Source: Anomaloglossus baeobatrachus (lineage: Eukaryota; Chordata; Amphibia; Anura; Aromobatidae). From it: 64,000 nucleotides of DNA. This document shows positions 43,845 to 54,700 of this stretch, piece by piece. The translations under genes and the position numbers were made by a program. Position 1 is the first letter of the stretch, and each line of letters starts with the position of its first letter. The notes beneath the pieces are model-generated. The model saw only the letters and a program-made list of their open reading frames with translations, made no database searches and was not told the origin of the DNA. The stretch covers positions 397,244,170 to 397,308,169 of the forward strand of contig NC_134354.1 in NCBI RefSeq assembly GCF_048569485.1, read 5' to 3'.

Positions 43845-45135
43845 AAAATTATTGGGCAACTAAATGAAAAATGTAAATTTCCCATCCCAATTGTTTTGAA
43901 ATAAATATATATTTCTAACATTTCATTAAAAATTTGACCAATATAGCCACCCTTCTTTTCAATAACAGACATAAGCCTTTCATCCATGGAGTCTCAAGTT
44001 TTTTAATGTTTACTATTATATTTTTTAGGGAGCACCAACCACAAACTCACACTGTTTAGAGAGGTGTATTGACTTCCTTCTCCAGGAATCTCCCAATGAA
44101 GAAGAGCTAACAAGTTCTCAATAGGGTTTAGTTCAGGTGAGAAAGGGGCCATGTCATGGGCATGTACTGGCTATCCAAGCAGTGGAGAACTTCAATGTAT
44201 GCGATGGAGCATTGTCCACCATAAAAATCATGAAAGATGTAAACTTTTTCCTGTACCACTACTTGAAGTATCTTCTGAAAATTGGCATTTGGTTTGGGAG
44301 TTTATCATCAACCCATAAAGGTCTAACTAGCTCCTCTTTAATAATACCAGGTGTGGCACGGTGTCTCAGTGGTTAGCATTGCAGTCTTGCAGAGCTGGGA
44401 TCCTGGGTTCAAATCCCACCAAGGACAACATTTTCAAGGAGTTTGTATGTTCTTTCTGTGTTTGTGTGGGTTTCCTCCAACACTCCAAAAAAACATACCG
44501 ATAGGGACTTTAGATTGTGAGCCCTGATGGGGACAGAGTTGCCATTGTATGTAAAGCGCTATGGAATTTATGGCACTATATAAGTGAATAAATATCATAG
44601 ATAACAGTACCCCACCTCTACCTTGCTGGCATCTAGGTTGTTATAGACCTATAATCCTGCTACTGGCTCAATCATCTCAATAGTCAATGAAATCTGTCTC
44701 CAGATATTCTTGTTTCTTTTGTGATGGTAGGATTTCAGCCTCTCTTACCTTGGCTGTGTCTGAGCACTAAACACCTTGTACTTCTGAGAATATGCCAGCA
44801 CTAGAGGCCAATGGGTTCCTGGTTATTTCACATTTGATCTTCTCAAATCTTTGGCAGATTGGGTTGCCAAAAAAAAAAAGACACTTGACTATTTGCAACA
44901 TAATTGATGGTGCTATAATCACACCCCAATAGCTTCACAATTTCAAGAGTGCTGAATCTCTGTAACAATGAATTTTCTCTTTTCATAGCCAGGCAAAACG
45001 GACTAAGCTAATAATTCTGTACATTTTGATAAAGGGTGTTGATCTCCTTTGGCCACACACCATCCCACAGTACACAAATACATATGATGTGCTTAATCCA
45101 AAAAGCATTCAAGTTTATTCAGCTTGGAGGTGGAA
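43845..45135 (-). pseudogene. Decayed Tc1/mariner-type transposon
   Basis: Minus-strand fragments include FMVDNAPSHTLKFS at about 44250 (second catalytic Asp region) and, further left, KAYVC and KEGWLYW-like pieces of the C-terminus. ATTATTGGGCAAC on the left and TGCCTAATTATTCTGCAC on the right look like its ends. It is frame-broken throughout and split by the SINE at 44355-44596. Confidence 0.6.
44355..44596 (+). mobile_element. tRNA-derived SINE with L2-like tail
   Basis: The head contains an A-box-like TGTCTCAGTGG (from 44362) and a B box GGTTCAAATCC (44406-44416), the internal RNA polymerase III promoter of tRNA-derived SINEs. The central part has GTTTGTATGTTCTTTCTGTG and GTGGGTTTCCTCC, a conserved SINE core. 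The tail GTAAAGCGCTATGGAATTTA resembles the L2 LINE 3' end, as needed for mobilisation in trans. It is not a tRNA gene, because the 3' half of the cloverleaf is missing. Confidence 0.85.
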
Positions 45136-45751
45136 AATAAGCATGAAAATGATGGTCACAATACTCACTTGCCTAATTATTCTGCACTTCTGTACTTAAA
45201 TGCCAATATAAATCAATCCACACTAAGAGGTATAATAAAGATTTCACCCATGGAATTCTATGAGTGCAGTACTGGGACACTAGTGAAAACAGCCACTTGT
45301 AGGATCCCTTGTACTTTGATCATTACAGTAGAAAGCACTTTTCTTTTAGAAAACAGTCCGTTAGATATATAAAAAGCTATGATGTGAAAATTATAAAATC
45401 AGTTTACAGCCCTAGGAATTAAAGTGGAAAGATTTAGTCATATATAATATTTGCCCTGCACAAAAACCAGCAACATTGTGGTTTTGCTCATTAAAGTCTA
45501 AACATTACACTCCTCTTCCCGGAAAACCTTATGAATGTTACTTAGGCAACTGTCTAGAAATCTATTAAAAGTGTCATAGGTCCAGTACTTGACTTTTCAT
45601 GACAAAATAAGGTTACCAGCATATGCATACAGCTACAAAATAACTTGTAAGTGTGAATTAAATGCAGCAACAGAACAGGATAGGACACCAACATTAGCAT
45701 GGATTCTAGATTCAGATGTCCCTAGAGCCAGGATCAATTTTCCCCACTTAA
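45136..45751. other. Intergenic, nothing recognised
   Basis: AT-rich DNA with short chance frames. The last bases (TTAA near 45748) border the next repeat. Confidence 0.4.
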
Positions 45752-46290
45752 AGGGAACCTGTCAGCAGAAATTTCGCCCAAAACCTAAAAGATTCCCCCT
45801 CTGCAGCTCCTGGGCTGCATTCTAGAAAGGTCCCTGTTATTATTGTGCCCCCTGTGAAACCAAAATAAAGACTTTATAAAGTGGTACTTTTTTGTATTCA
45901 GATTCTGTAAATGTGACACGGGGGCGGGCTGCCTGATGGCCGTTATTCTGCCTCCTGCCGCTTTAGGCCGTCCCCCATCGCTGATTTCCATAGCTGTGGA
46001 CGCTGCCCAGTGCTCCACAGGTCCCCGCGCATGCCCAGTGCTCATCTCTCGTGGATGAGCACTGTGCCCAGTGTCACCGCTGGTGACGTGCGCGCAGGCT
46101 TTAGATTATGGGCGGTGCTGTGATGTTTATTACCAAGCAACCGCCCATAATCGCGGGACTGCGCTTTCCCCCTCGGCGTCCTTCGTTCTGCGCAAACGCG
46201 CTGCTGCTGACCCCACGTCACCTCCTTCTATCTATTTCCTGCCTCAGGGCAAGATGGCAAGGAGGTGACGTGGGGTCAGCAGCAAAAATG
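45752..46290. repeat. TTAA-type MITE, AGGGAACCTGTCA family, partial
   Basis: The left end AAGGGAACCTGTCAGCAG follows TTAA. The interior has several hairpins, for example GCTGCTGACCCCACGTCACC with its complement at about 46200-46280, and ATTATGGGCGG with CCGCCCATAAT near 46105-46150. No matching right end is seen; it runs into the next element. Confidence 0.5.
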
Positions 46291-47291
46291 CAATTGCACT
46301 ATTGTTTTTTGAGATTTTATTCACTATGGTAAAACTCATGTGTCAGTATAATGCCACAGGTCAGTACGAGTTCGTAGACAAACATGAATAGGTTCTTTTA
46401 TCTAAGGGGGTTAAAACAAAACAGAAGTTTGTCCGAAAAAAGTGGCGTACATTTTGCGCCATTTTCTAGGACCCCTATAGTTTTCTTTTTTCAGGATCTA
46501 TGCCTCAGTGAACGCTTATTTTTTTGCATATATTGCTGATATTTTTAACGGTATTTTTAAAGGTACCATTTTTTTTTGCACCAATGTTACATTTTGATCA
46601 CCTATTTTTGCATTTTGCATAAAATATGCAGCAACCAAAAACGTAATTTTTCCATTTGGAATTTTCTTTGCCTCTACAATGTTTATCGATCAGATTAATT
46701 GATTTTATATTTTAATAGACTGGGCATTTCTGAACACATCGATACCAAGTGTGTATTTTTTTAAAAAAAAAATTAATTTTCAATGGGGCAAACAGGACAG
46801 TGAGTTGAGCTTTTAGGTTTTTTTAATTTTTCAAAACTAAGTTTTATTTTACTAGTCCCCCTAGAGGGCTATAAGGATCAGCAGTCTGATTGCTGATTTA
46901 TTTCTCCTGATCAGAGTAGCACCGCTTAGATTGGGAGAAATGATCATGTCTTGTAACCGCAGTACTCAGCTGCTGGTTAAAGGACCTGAGTCATGTGAGC
47001 TACAGAAGTAATCACATGACCCTGTGCTACCATGACAACCATTGGATCCACTTAATCAAATAATGATTTCCTGTGGGAGCCTGTAAGTATTGGATTACCA
47101 CAGTTATTATCACATCTTGACAGCGCCATTTAAGGGGGTTAAAAGGCACTGGTGGATAGTGATTCCACTCGTACCTGTGAGGCATACATCAGCTGATTTG
47201 TACAGTTGACATGTGCAAAGATCGCAGCAGCATGTGGGGATTATCACTGACCGCAGGGAAGTAATATTACTGCCCGCGGTCATTAAGGGGG
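46291..47291. repeat. Older copy of the 1.2 kb TTAA element
   Basis: It follows the element at 60402-61628 through shared blocks (GTTTGTCC..AAAAAAGTGG, TTTTCAATGGGGCAAA, ACCCTGTGCTACCATGACAA, TTGACAGCGCCAT) and ends CATTAAGGGGG before TTAA. The left end is truncated. It is non-coding. Confidence 0.75.
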
Positions 47292-47373
47292 TTAACCATA
47301 CTCATCTTATCAGATTCATCAAGTGAATTAAAATGCTTACCATCACATCACCCATCCTAATCAATGAGATTAA

Positions 47374-47920
47374 AAGGGAACCTGTCATTTGCAATATGCA
47401 CCCAGAACCACGAACAGTTCTAGATGCAGGGATTAGCAATATGCACCTAGTAGCATACATAAAAGATGTTTAGAAAAACTATTTGCAATGATCTTTTGAT
47501 ATGCTAATAAGCACATACCTGTGTCTGCTGATCAAAAGCCCTGGCACTTCATGTCCTGCGTACTAGACCTCTGAAGCTGGAAAATGTACACCCGGCTTCA
47601 TACTGCACATAACCGGAAGTGCAGGGTATTCAGATCAGTAGACGCAGGTATGCCTGTCTCCGCTGCATTGACTAGTATGTTAGCACACCCCTGTGGGTGT
47701 GCTAACATGCTAAGAGGGTGGAATGATCAGAGGAACTAATGCCCTTGTGACTAGTCCCCGCACTAATTAGCATATGATAAAAGATCTATTAAATTAGATT
47801 ATTAATTAGATTATTTCTTAATCTATGCTAGTGTATACAGGGACCGTTCTGGGTGTATATTGTTAATCCCTGTCGAACTGTTCGTGGTTCTGGGTGCATA
47901 TTGCACCTGACAGATTTACT
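47374..47920. mobile_element. TTAA-type MITE (547 bp)
   Basis: TTAA on both sides (47370-47373, 47921-47924). The arms share TGCACCCAGAACCACGAACA and its complement and start AAGGGAACCTGTCA / AGTAAATCTGTCA. A TTAA duplication suggests piggyBac or Kolobok superfamilies. It is non-coding. Confidence 0.7.
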
Positions 47921-47924
47921 TTAA

Positions 47925-48712
47925 GTTATGTCATAGCATGAGAGTGATCTTTATACCATGTTTCCCCAAAAATAAGACAGGGTCTTTTTTGTGCTGAAAA
48001 GTGATTTGTTTCTCTATCCATCTGCTTATACACCAGCCTGACTTCTTCAGTTTTAAATTCCTGCAATGACCTTTGATCACATATGATTCAGAGGTCCTGG
48101 AGCACTTTTCATAAGGATATATAGACCCTAGGACCCCTATAAGAGTGGAGGCCCTGTGAAATTGCCCAGTTTGCTCTTCCATCCCCCTAATGCCAGTCCT
48201 GCATACCAGTCTGTCTCCTGTTCAGTTCTTTTAGCCTCCTGCAATTAAGCAACATTTGGTTACATGACTGACTTCATGAAAAGGTCCTCACACAATCTGA
48301 ACCTTAGACTACAATTGTTGGGGTTCCTTAGAGAGTGGGGCTTTGATATATTGCAAATCTATAATTGAGATATAGCACATACTGCCAAGTGCTTCAACTT
48401 TCATCTCACAGGCAGTCATCAAAGTAGAGCTGCAGCTACTAAAGGTTTGTAATGTTGCAAAATTCAGTCCTGCATCTCACACTGGTAATGTCCCTTTATT
48501 TTATATAATACATAAAAAAAAGATCTCTGGAGGCATATTTTCATGCAAGCCTGTGTCCAACCCATATCCTAGGACAGCTCAATATATTATATATTAAAAA
48601 AGAAGTCAGGAAGGTTGAGTCTACTGATAAATCCCCTTTAAGTGTCAGACTCAACTACACCACATCAAAAATCCACATTGAGAGAAAACAGCATTTCTAC
48701 CAAACCTTAAAA
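47925..48712. other. Intergenic, nothing firmly recognised
   Basis: AAATCCCCTTTAA near 48635 looks like a terminus of another TTAA-type repeat, but no partner end is visible. No genes. Confidence 0.4.
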
Positions 48713-49289
48713 CAGGTGTGGGTTACCTTTTTTTCTGACAAGGGCCATTTGGACATTTCTACCAGACTTCAGGGGCCCCACCAAATTATCATCTTGAAAA
48801 TTACCCTAATATATTTTGTCAATTAATTAACTCACCCCTATTGTGGTAGCTGGAGCTGCTTCTCTTTGGTGTGGCTGATGTTCAGCGATATTGATCTTGT
48901 TGCTTCTCACAACTGCTTTTCCAGGTTTCTCTGTCTGGAGCGCAGTCAGATGTGTATAATTTACCAATCGCAGGAGGCACACAGCAGTGGGAGGAATCTA
49001 CAAAAAGGGAGGTCGGTAAACCTGATGTTTCCTCTTCTCATGCTTCCCTGACCCCAAAGTATGTTCTCAGCAGGCTGGCACAGCCCAGCAGGTAGAGGAC
49101 ATAATGGTATGTGCACCACATGGTGATTTATGCAGGGGGCACTTGTGCAGATTTTTATCAAGTGCTGATTTTAATAAGTGCACTGCAGTTATTCATGGCA
49201 GTTGTACAGGGCAGGAGACAGGTAAGGCATGTAAGACAAAAAAACAAACTTGCTTCAAATTTTGGCATATTGCAAAATGTTTCTATTCT

Positions 49290-52200
49290 ATGTATTTGTA
49301 CCATTTATATGCTAGCTGCTTCAATCCCTCCTTTCTACCGCTCTTTTGCATACCCAGTACACTCCATCTATATTAGTCCTTCTCTCTTCTCTTCTATGTA
49401 CTGCTCTCATGCTCTTTTCAAAATTATAGACCATCCAGATCCATTCACTCCCACCATGCAACGTAATAGACAATCTCCTAAATCTCTTAACCACATGCTC
49501 ACTCTCTCTATTCTCCTTTTAGCAGGAGATATTGCACCTAATCCAGGACCTTCTTATAATAGTAAGCTCAGTTCCTTCCCTGGCACACTCAGAAACCCCT
49601 TAAATTTCATTTATTCCTTGCATACCTTCTGTCTTAACTGTGCCCTTTGGAACTCACGTTCAGTGTGTAACAAACTCTCCTTCATTCATGACTTCCTTTC
49701 AAATTCCCTTAACCTCCTGGCTCTGACTGAGACCTGGATTCAGCAGTCAGACACCACCGCAGCTGCTGCTCTCTCATATGGTGGCCTACAATTTTCTCAC
49801 ACCCCTAGACTCGACAACAGATCAGGTGGAGGTGTTTATCTGCTGCTTTCCCCAAACTGCACTTTTCATGTCATCACTCACTTATCTTCCCTTCTTTTGA
49901 GGTTCACACTGTCAGGCTTTACAGACCCTTCTTCCTGCAGGTAGCAGTTGTGTATCACCCTCCAGGCCCAACCAGCCAGTTCTTGGATCATTTCGCTACC
50001 TGGCTTCCATATTTTTTAGCCTGTGAACTCCCCACTCTTGTCATGGGGGACTTTAATATCCCAATTGATGATCCGCTCTCCCCAGCTGCCACTCATCTTT
50101 TACCTCTAACCTCCTCTCTGGTCTTGCACAACTAACTCTCCTACACATGAAGGTGGGAATATGCTGGACCTGGTTTTCTCCAGCTCAGTGAATGATTTTA
50201 CTAACTCCCCTCTCCCACTCTGACCACAACCTCCTTTCATTCTTGGTCAAGAGCTGTCAACCCACGCAGGGCACCCCCACTTACCTCCCATATAGGAATA
50301 TACACGCCATTAACACCCAGAAATTTCTGAAGTTTCAGTCATCACTGGCCCCAATATCCTCCCTCATGTCCTGACTCTGCTGTAAAACAATGAAACCCTA
50401 CAGAGCGCCCTGGATGAAGCTGCACCTGCTACACGCAGAGCAACTCTGTGCAGAGGGCAGCAGCCCTGGCACACACGTTTCAAACATGCTTTCTCCAGCG
50501 GTGCTCTAGGCGTGCTGAACGTCTGGAGAAAATCCAAGCTAGCCGAAGATTTCATCCATTTTAAAGTTTATGCTCAAAACATACAATGCGGCCCTTCACC
50601 TCTCCAAACAAGCGTACTTTAACACCCTCATCACCTCTCTAGCTAACAATCCTAAACGACTGATACTTTCCATTCCCTCCTCAGACCCTAAACCACCAAC
50701 CTCAGCGCAGATGACCTGGCCAATTTTAAAGAAAAAAAAAAAAAATTGACCATATACGCCACGAAATTTCCTCACAGCCTCATACCACCACACATTGTCT
50801 ACCCTCCTACACTTCAGCTAGCTCACTTTCTCTTTGATCCGGCCACAGAAGAAGTCACCATGGTCCTCGCCCTACTACCTGCACCAGTGACCCTATTCCT
50901 TCACATCTCTTTAAATCTGTCACCACTCATCTAACTAAAATATTCTCCCTCCCCCCCCCCCCCCCCCCCCCCTGGTGTCTTTCCTCCTCCTTCAAACATG
51001 CCAGCATGCACCCATTACTAAAAAACCCTCCCTGGACTAAAATTGTGCTGCTAACAGACCTGTCTCTAATCTCCCATTCATCTCAAAACTCCTGGAACGC
51101 CTGGTCCACTCCAGTCTAATCCGCTGTCAGATAATTCTCTCCTCGACCCTCTACAATCTGGTTTCCGCTGCTTACATTCTACTGAAAATGCTCTTACTAA
51201 AGTCTAATGATCTACTTACAGCTAAACCTAATGGTCACTACTCCCTGCTGATCTTCCTGGATCTCTCTGCTGCATTCGATACTGTGGATCACCAGCTCCT
51301 CCTCACTATGCTCTGCTCTATCAGGCTCAAGGACACGGGTCTTTCTTGGTTCTCCTCTTACATCTGACCGCTCATTCAATGTATCCTTTGCCAGATCCTC
51401 TTCCTCTCCCCCTTAGGCTATGTGCGCACGTTGCGTACTAGCCCTGCAGAAATTTCTGCAGCAATCTGAAGAGCACACGTGCGCTTCAAATCGCTGCAGA
51501 AAATATCCGTAGAAAAAAAAAGCCGATTCCATGCGCTCTGCCTGCAGCTCCTGCCATAAACAGAGCAGGAGCTGCCGGCAAAGCGCACAGAAGTAGTGAC
51601 ATGTCACTTCTTGAACGCAGCGCTTCGGGCAGCAGCCGAAGCGCTGCGCTCTAAGACGCCACGTGCGCACGGCCCCTGCACAATCTTTATAGATTATGCA
51701 GGGGACGCAGGCAGTTACGCTGCGCTACAAAGCGCAGCGTAACTGCATGAATTACGCACACAGCCTTACAGTCAGGGTTCCCCAGGGTTCAGTCCTAGGC
51801 CCCCCTTCTGTTTTCTCTATACACAGCCCCTATTGGCCAAACCATCAGCAAGTTTGGTTTCCAGTACCATCTCTATGCTGATGACACCCAACTGTACACA
51901 TCTTCTCCTGACATCACCCCTGCACTATTACAAAATACTACCGATTGTCTGTCTGCTGTCTCCAACATCATGTCCTCCATCTATCTAAAACTAGACCTGT
52001 CAAAAACTGAACTTCTGTTTCCTCCCTCTCCTAACCTTTCAAAACCCAATATTACCATTTGTGTGTGGCTCTACCATTACGCCTCAGCAGCACACCCGCT
52101 ATCTTGGGGTTATATTTGACTCTGATCTTTCCTTCACTCCCTACATTCGTTCACTTGCTAGTTCTTGTTTTAGAGGTGGAATTGACAGAGAATTCGACCT

Positions 52201-53045
52201 TTCCTTACCGTTGACTCTGCAAATAACTGTTGCTCTCATTCATTCTCGCCTGGATTATTGTAATTTACAAATTGGCCTCCCTGTTACTAAACTCTCCCCT
52301 CTCCAATCTATTCTGAATGCCACAGCCAGGATAATTTTCCTCTACAACCGCTTCACTGATGCCTCTGCTCTTTGCCAGTCATTGCACTGGTTGCCCATCC
52401 GCTACAGAATCCAACAAACTTATCACTCAAAGCTCTCCACAGTTCTGCACCACCCTACATCTCCTCCCTCATCTCTGTCCATCATCCCACCTGTGCCCTC
52501 CGCTCTGCTAATGACCTAAGACTGACATCCTCAACAATTCGAACCTCACTCCCATCTTCAAGATTTCTCACGAGCTGCGCCTATGCTCTGGAGCACACTA
52601 CCAAGAGCAATCCCGATTAATTCCCAACATCCACACCTTTAAGCTGGCCCTAAAAACTAATTTCTTTAGACTAGCCCATCACCTCACTGCCCTGATCTAA
52701 TCTAGTCCCTTTCTGCCCTTCCCAAAAATTTACCTCCAATTCTTGTCCCCGGTACCTGTATAAATTCTGGCCAAATGACGGGTTCATTCAGCCGCTTTTG
52801 AACCCCCCTATAAAAAAAAAAAAAAAAAAACCTATGGCTGGACCATATATAACAAGCTTTTCTCTTCCCATTCACGTTTTGGGCCTCCCCTATTTCCTCA
52901 GACTGTAAGCTTACGAGCAGGGCCCTCACTCCTCCTGGTATCTTAATGTTATTTTGTATTGTCTCATATTGTCTGTACATTTCCCCTCTGAATTGTAAAG
53001 CGCTATGGAATATGTTGGCGCTACAGAAATAAAAATTATTTTTAA
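49290..53045 (+). pseudogene. L2-clade LINE, frame broken
   Basis: Plus strand: a hydrophobic leader with LTLSILLLAGDIAPNPGP at about 49500-49555; endonuclease pieces (LTETWIQQSDTT, GGGVYLLLSP, YHPPGPTS, MGDFNIPID near 50045, LSHSDHNLL near 50210); then reverse transcriptase (FLDLSAAFDTVDH near 51255, [13 protein letters not shown] near 51875, [19 protein letters not shown] near 52100); and the C-terminal part to about 52520. The 3' end is GTAAAGCGCTATGGAATATG near 53000. The reading frame is interrupted in many places, including A- and C-runs (50729, 50951) and a MITE at 51416-51765. It is older than the copy at 35926-39330. Confidence 0.85.
51416..51765. mobile_element. PIF/Harbinger-type MITE inside the LINE
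   Basis: TTA on both sides (51413-51415, 51766-51768). The ends GGCTATGTGCGCACGTTGCG and, reversed, GGCTGTGTGCGTAATTCATG are inverted repeats, and the interior is rich in hairpins around GCAGCGCTTCGG. It is non-coding. The LINE reverse transcriptase reads on both sides of it. Confidence 0.82.
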
Positions 53046-53189
53046 TATTTAAAGGGCCAGCAGCCAACAAGACCTCAGCTGCCATCAAAGTACTGCAGTC
53101 CCCTGGAATGTGCCAAGTGGCTGCATAAAAAGTCATCAGGAGCCACATAGGGCCTTGTGAGCCAGATGTTCCCCACCCCTGCCTTAAAG

Positions 53190-54555
53190 GGGCCATTTCA
53201 CCCTACTCACAATAGACAAGGTAGGACCACACTGAAGAATTTGCACAAAGCCAAACATACATTTTATAAATTTAGGTTTTAAGCAGAATATATTGTAGAA
53301 TGATTGTCTTATGTTACAGTTGTACATTCAAGTAATAAAAAGCTGTATTACAATGCATAGTTAGAAAATACTTCTAGAAAAGGATTTTAAACATAAAAAA
53401 GTCAAACACATAAATAGCTTCGATTTTTACATCATTACTTGTTTATCCAAATCATAATGAAACCCAAAAGATATCGGAGCTGGAGGGCAAAGTTAGTTAG
53501 CTCTATACCGTCAGTTGTGAAAATGAGGAACAGGTGAAGGAAACCAGTTGAGTTTTCAGAGTTTGGAAAATTAGTAGCAATTGCAATGGAACAGTCTAGG
53601 TAATGTTAGTGTTTATTCCGTCACCACTTTGACATGAGATAAACCTGCTAAATGACTGAAGGTGCCTACAATGGACATCTAAACTAAATAACATACATCA
53701 GTCTAGGACACATGTGCGCACTTGGATTTCTTGGTTTATGCACAAGTCTCCTCAAAAATGCAGGGAAAAATATAAGATGACATGGTCATCACCAGCATGG
53801 TATTAAATACAAGTTAAAAAACCCAAAAGCATGCAAGAAAAAAACAACCACTTTTTCCTCCATAAAAAATAAAAATATACAATAAGTGCAGTTCTCAATG
53901 AAGTGCGATAATTTAAGTGTATAAAAAGAAATGTATGGTGTCAATACTGTATAGACATAAATGTGAAGGTTAAGACACACCCACCCTAAAAATGTAGCTG
54001 GTGATTGACCAAAGCAAACAGTCAAAGCCATATTATGGCTTTACAGTTGGCTGCATGCTAGCTGAGAAGTAATGAATGTCCAGTCATAGAAATCTAGAGG
54101 ATGTCATCAGTAAAATAAGCCATGGCCCAAGCAGGAAGGCTACACTCATTCTAGGGCTTAGGCTGCCCACCACGGCTTTAAACAATTTTATATAATAACT
54201 GATGGTAGTAAGCCTGGCATAAATATTGTTTCATCTCACCGGCTGTAGGACATGGATGCTGTACAGCTTAAATACTGATGCAAAGTTGTAACAATATTTC
54301 CCAAAGCACAAACTTCAAAGTATAAGTTCTTTACAGGGGTTATCAAAAAGTTATTTGACTCTTAGGTAGGCCACTGCATGCCACTTGATGTAAAAATATA
54401 TACCTCAATGGCGCTTTCCTCCATTATGTCATAGAAAAATAAGACTCAAGTTAAAGCTTTGGTTTTATGGTCCCATGTCAAAAAAAAAAAAAAAAAATGA
54501 TTTTATTTGCTCTTGGGACTATTGCACTGAAAAGTGGAAGCCTATATTATCAATG
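53190..54555 (-). other. LDLRAP1 3' flank, likely 3' UTR
   Basis: The stretch just downstream of the LDLRAP1 stop has no repeat signature. On the gene strand an AATAAA lies about 50 nt after the stop (complement of 54502-54507) and another about 940 nt after it (complement of 53612-53617). Either could be the polyadenylation signal; the distal one fits a usual vertebrate 3' UTR better. Confidence 0.5.
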
Positions 54556-54700
54556 TCAGAACATAAACATGTCCTCTCCATCTGCAGGGCTCAACTCCAC
54601 TCGGTCCCAAGTAGTAGGGGAGAAGCATTCTTCAGGCTGAATATCATTCTCTGTCACTCCGATGTCAAGAACCTGAGGATTGGTTCTGGACTCTGCAAGT
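54556..54700 (-). CDS. LDLRAP1 exon 9 (C-terminus and stop)
   Basis: 145 nt after caacag. It encodes LAESRTNPQVLDIGVTENDI and ends EDMFMF then TGA at 54556-54558. It completes the AP-2-binding helix (L..R). The extreme C-terminus differs from human (DLFSF). Confidence 0.95.

Larger units (their letters stand above)
48713..53181. mobile_element. hAT-type non-autonomous element hosting an L2 LINE
   Basis: The ends CAGGTGTGGGTTACC and, reversed, CAGGGGTGGGGAAC are inverted repeats. The 8-bp flanks CCTTAAAA (48705-48712) and CCTTAAAG (53182-53189) differ at one base, as expected for an old hAT duplication. Its own sequence is only about 48713-49290 and 53046-53181; the rest is the inserted LINE. 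Confidence 0.72.

Noticed and set aside
44355-44430. Functional tRNA gene
   Set aside because: A- and B-box-like sequences exist, but no complete cloverleaf follows; the sequence continues as a SINE body and L2-like tail.
45589-46332. Several 65- to 86-codon frames as genes
   Set aside because: They overlap a TTAA-type MITE with strong hairpins; no conserved domain.
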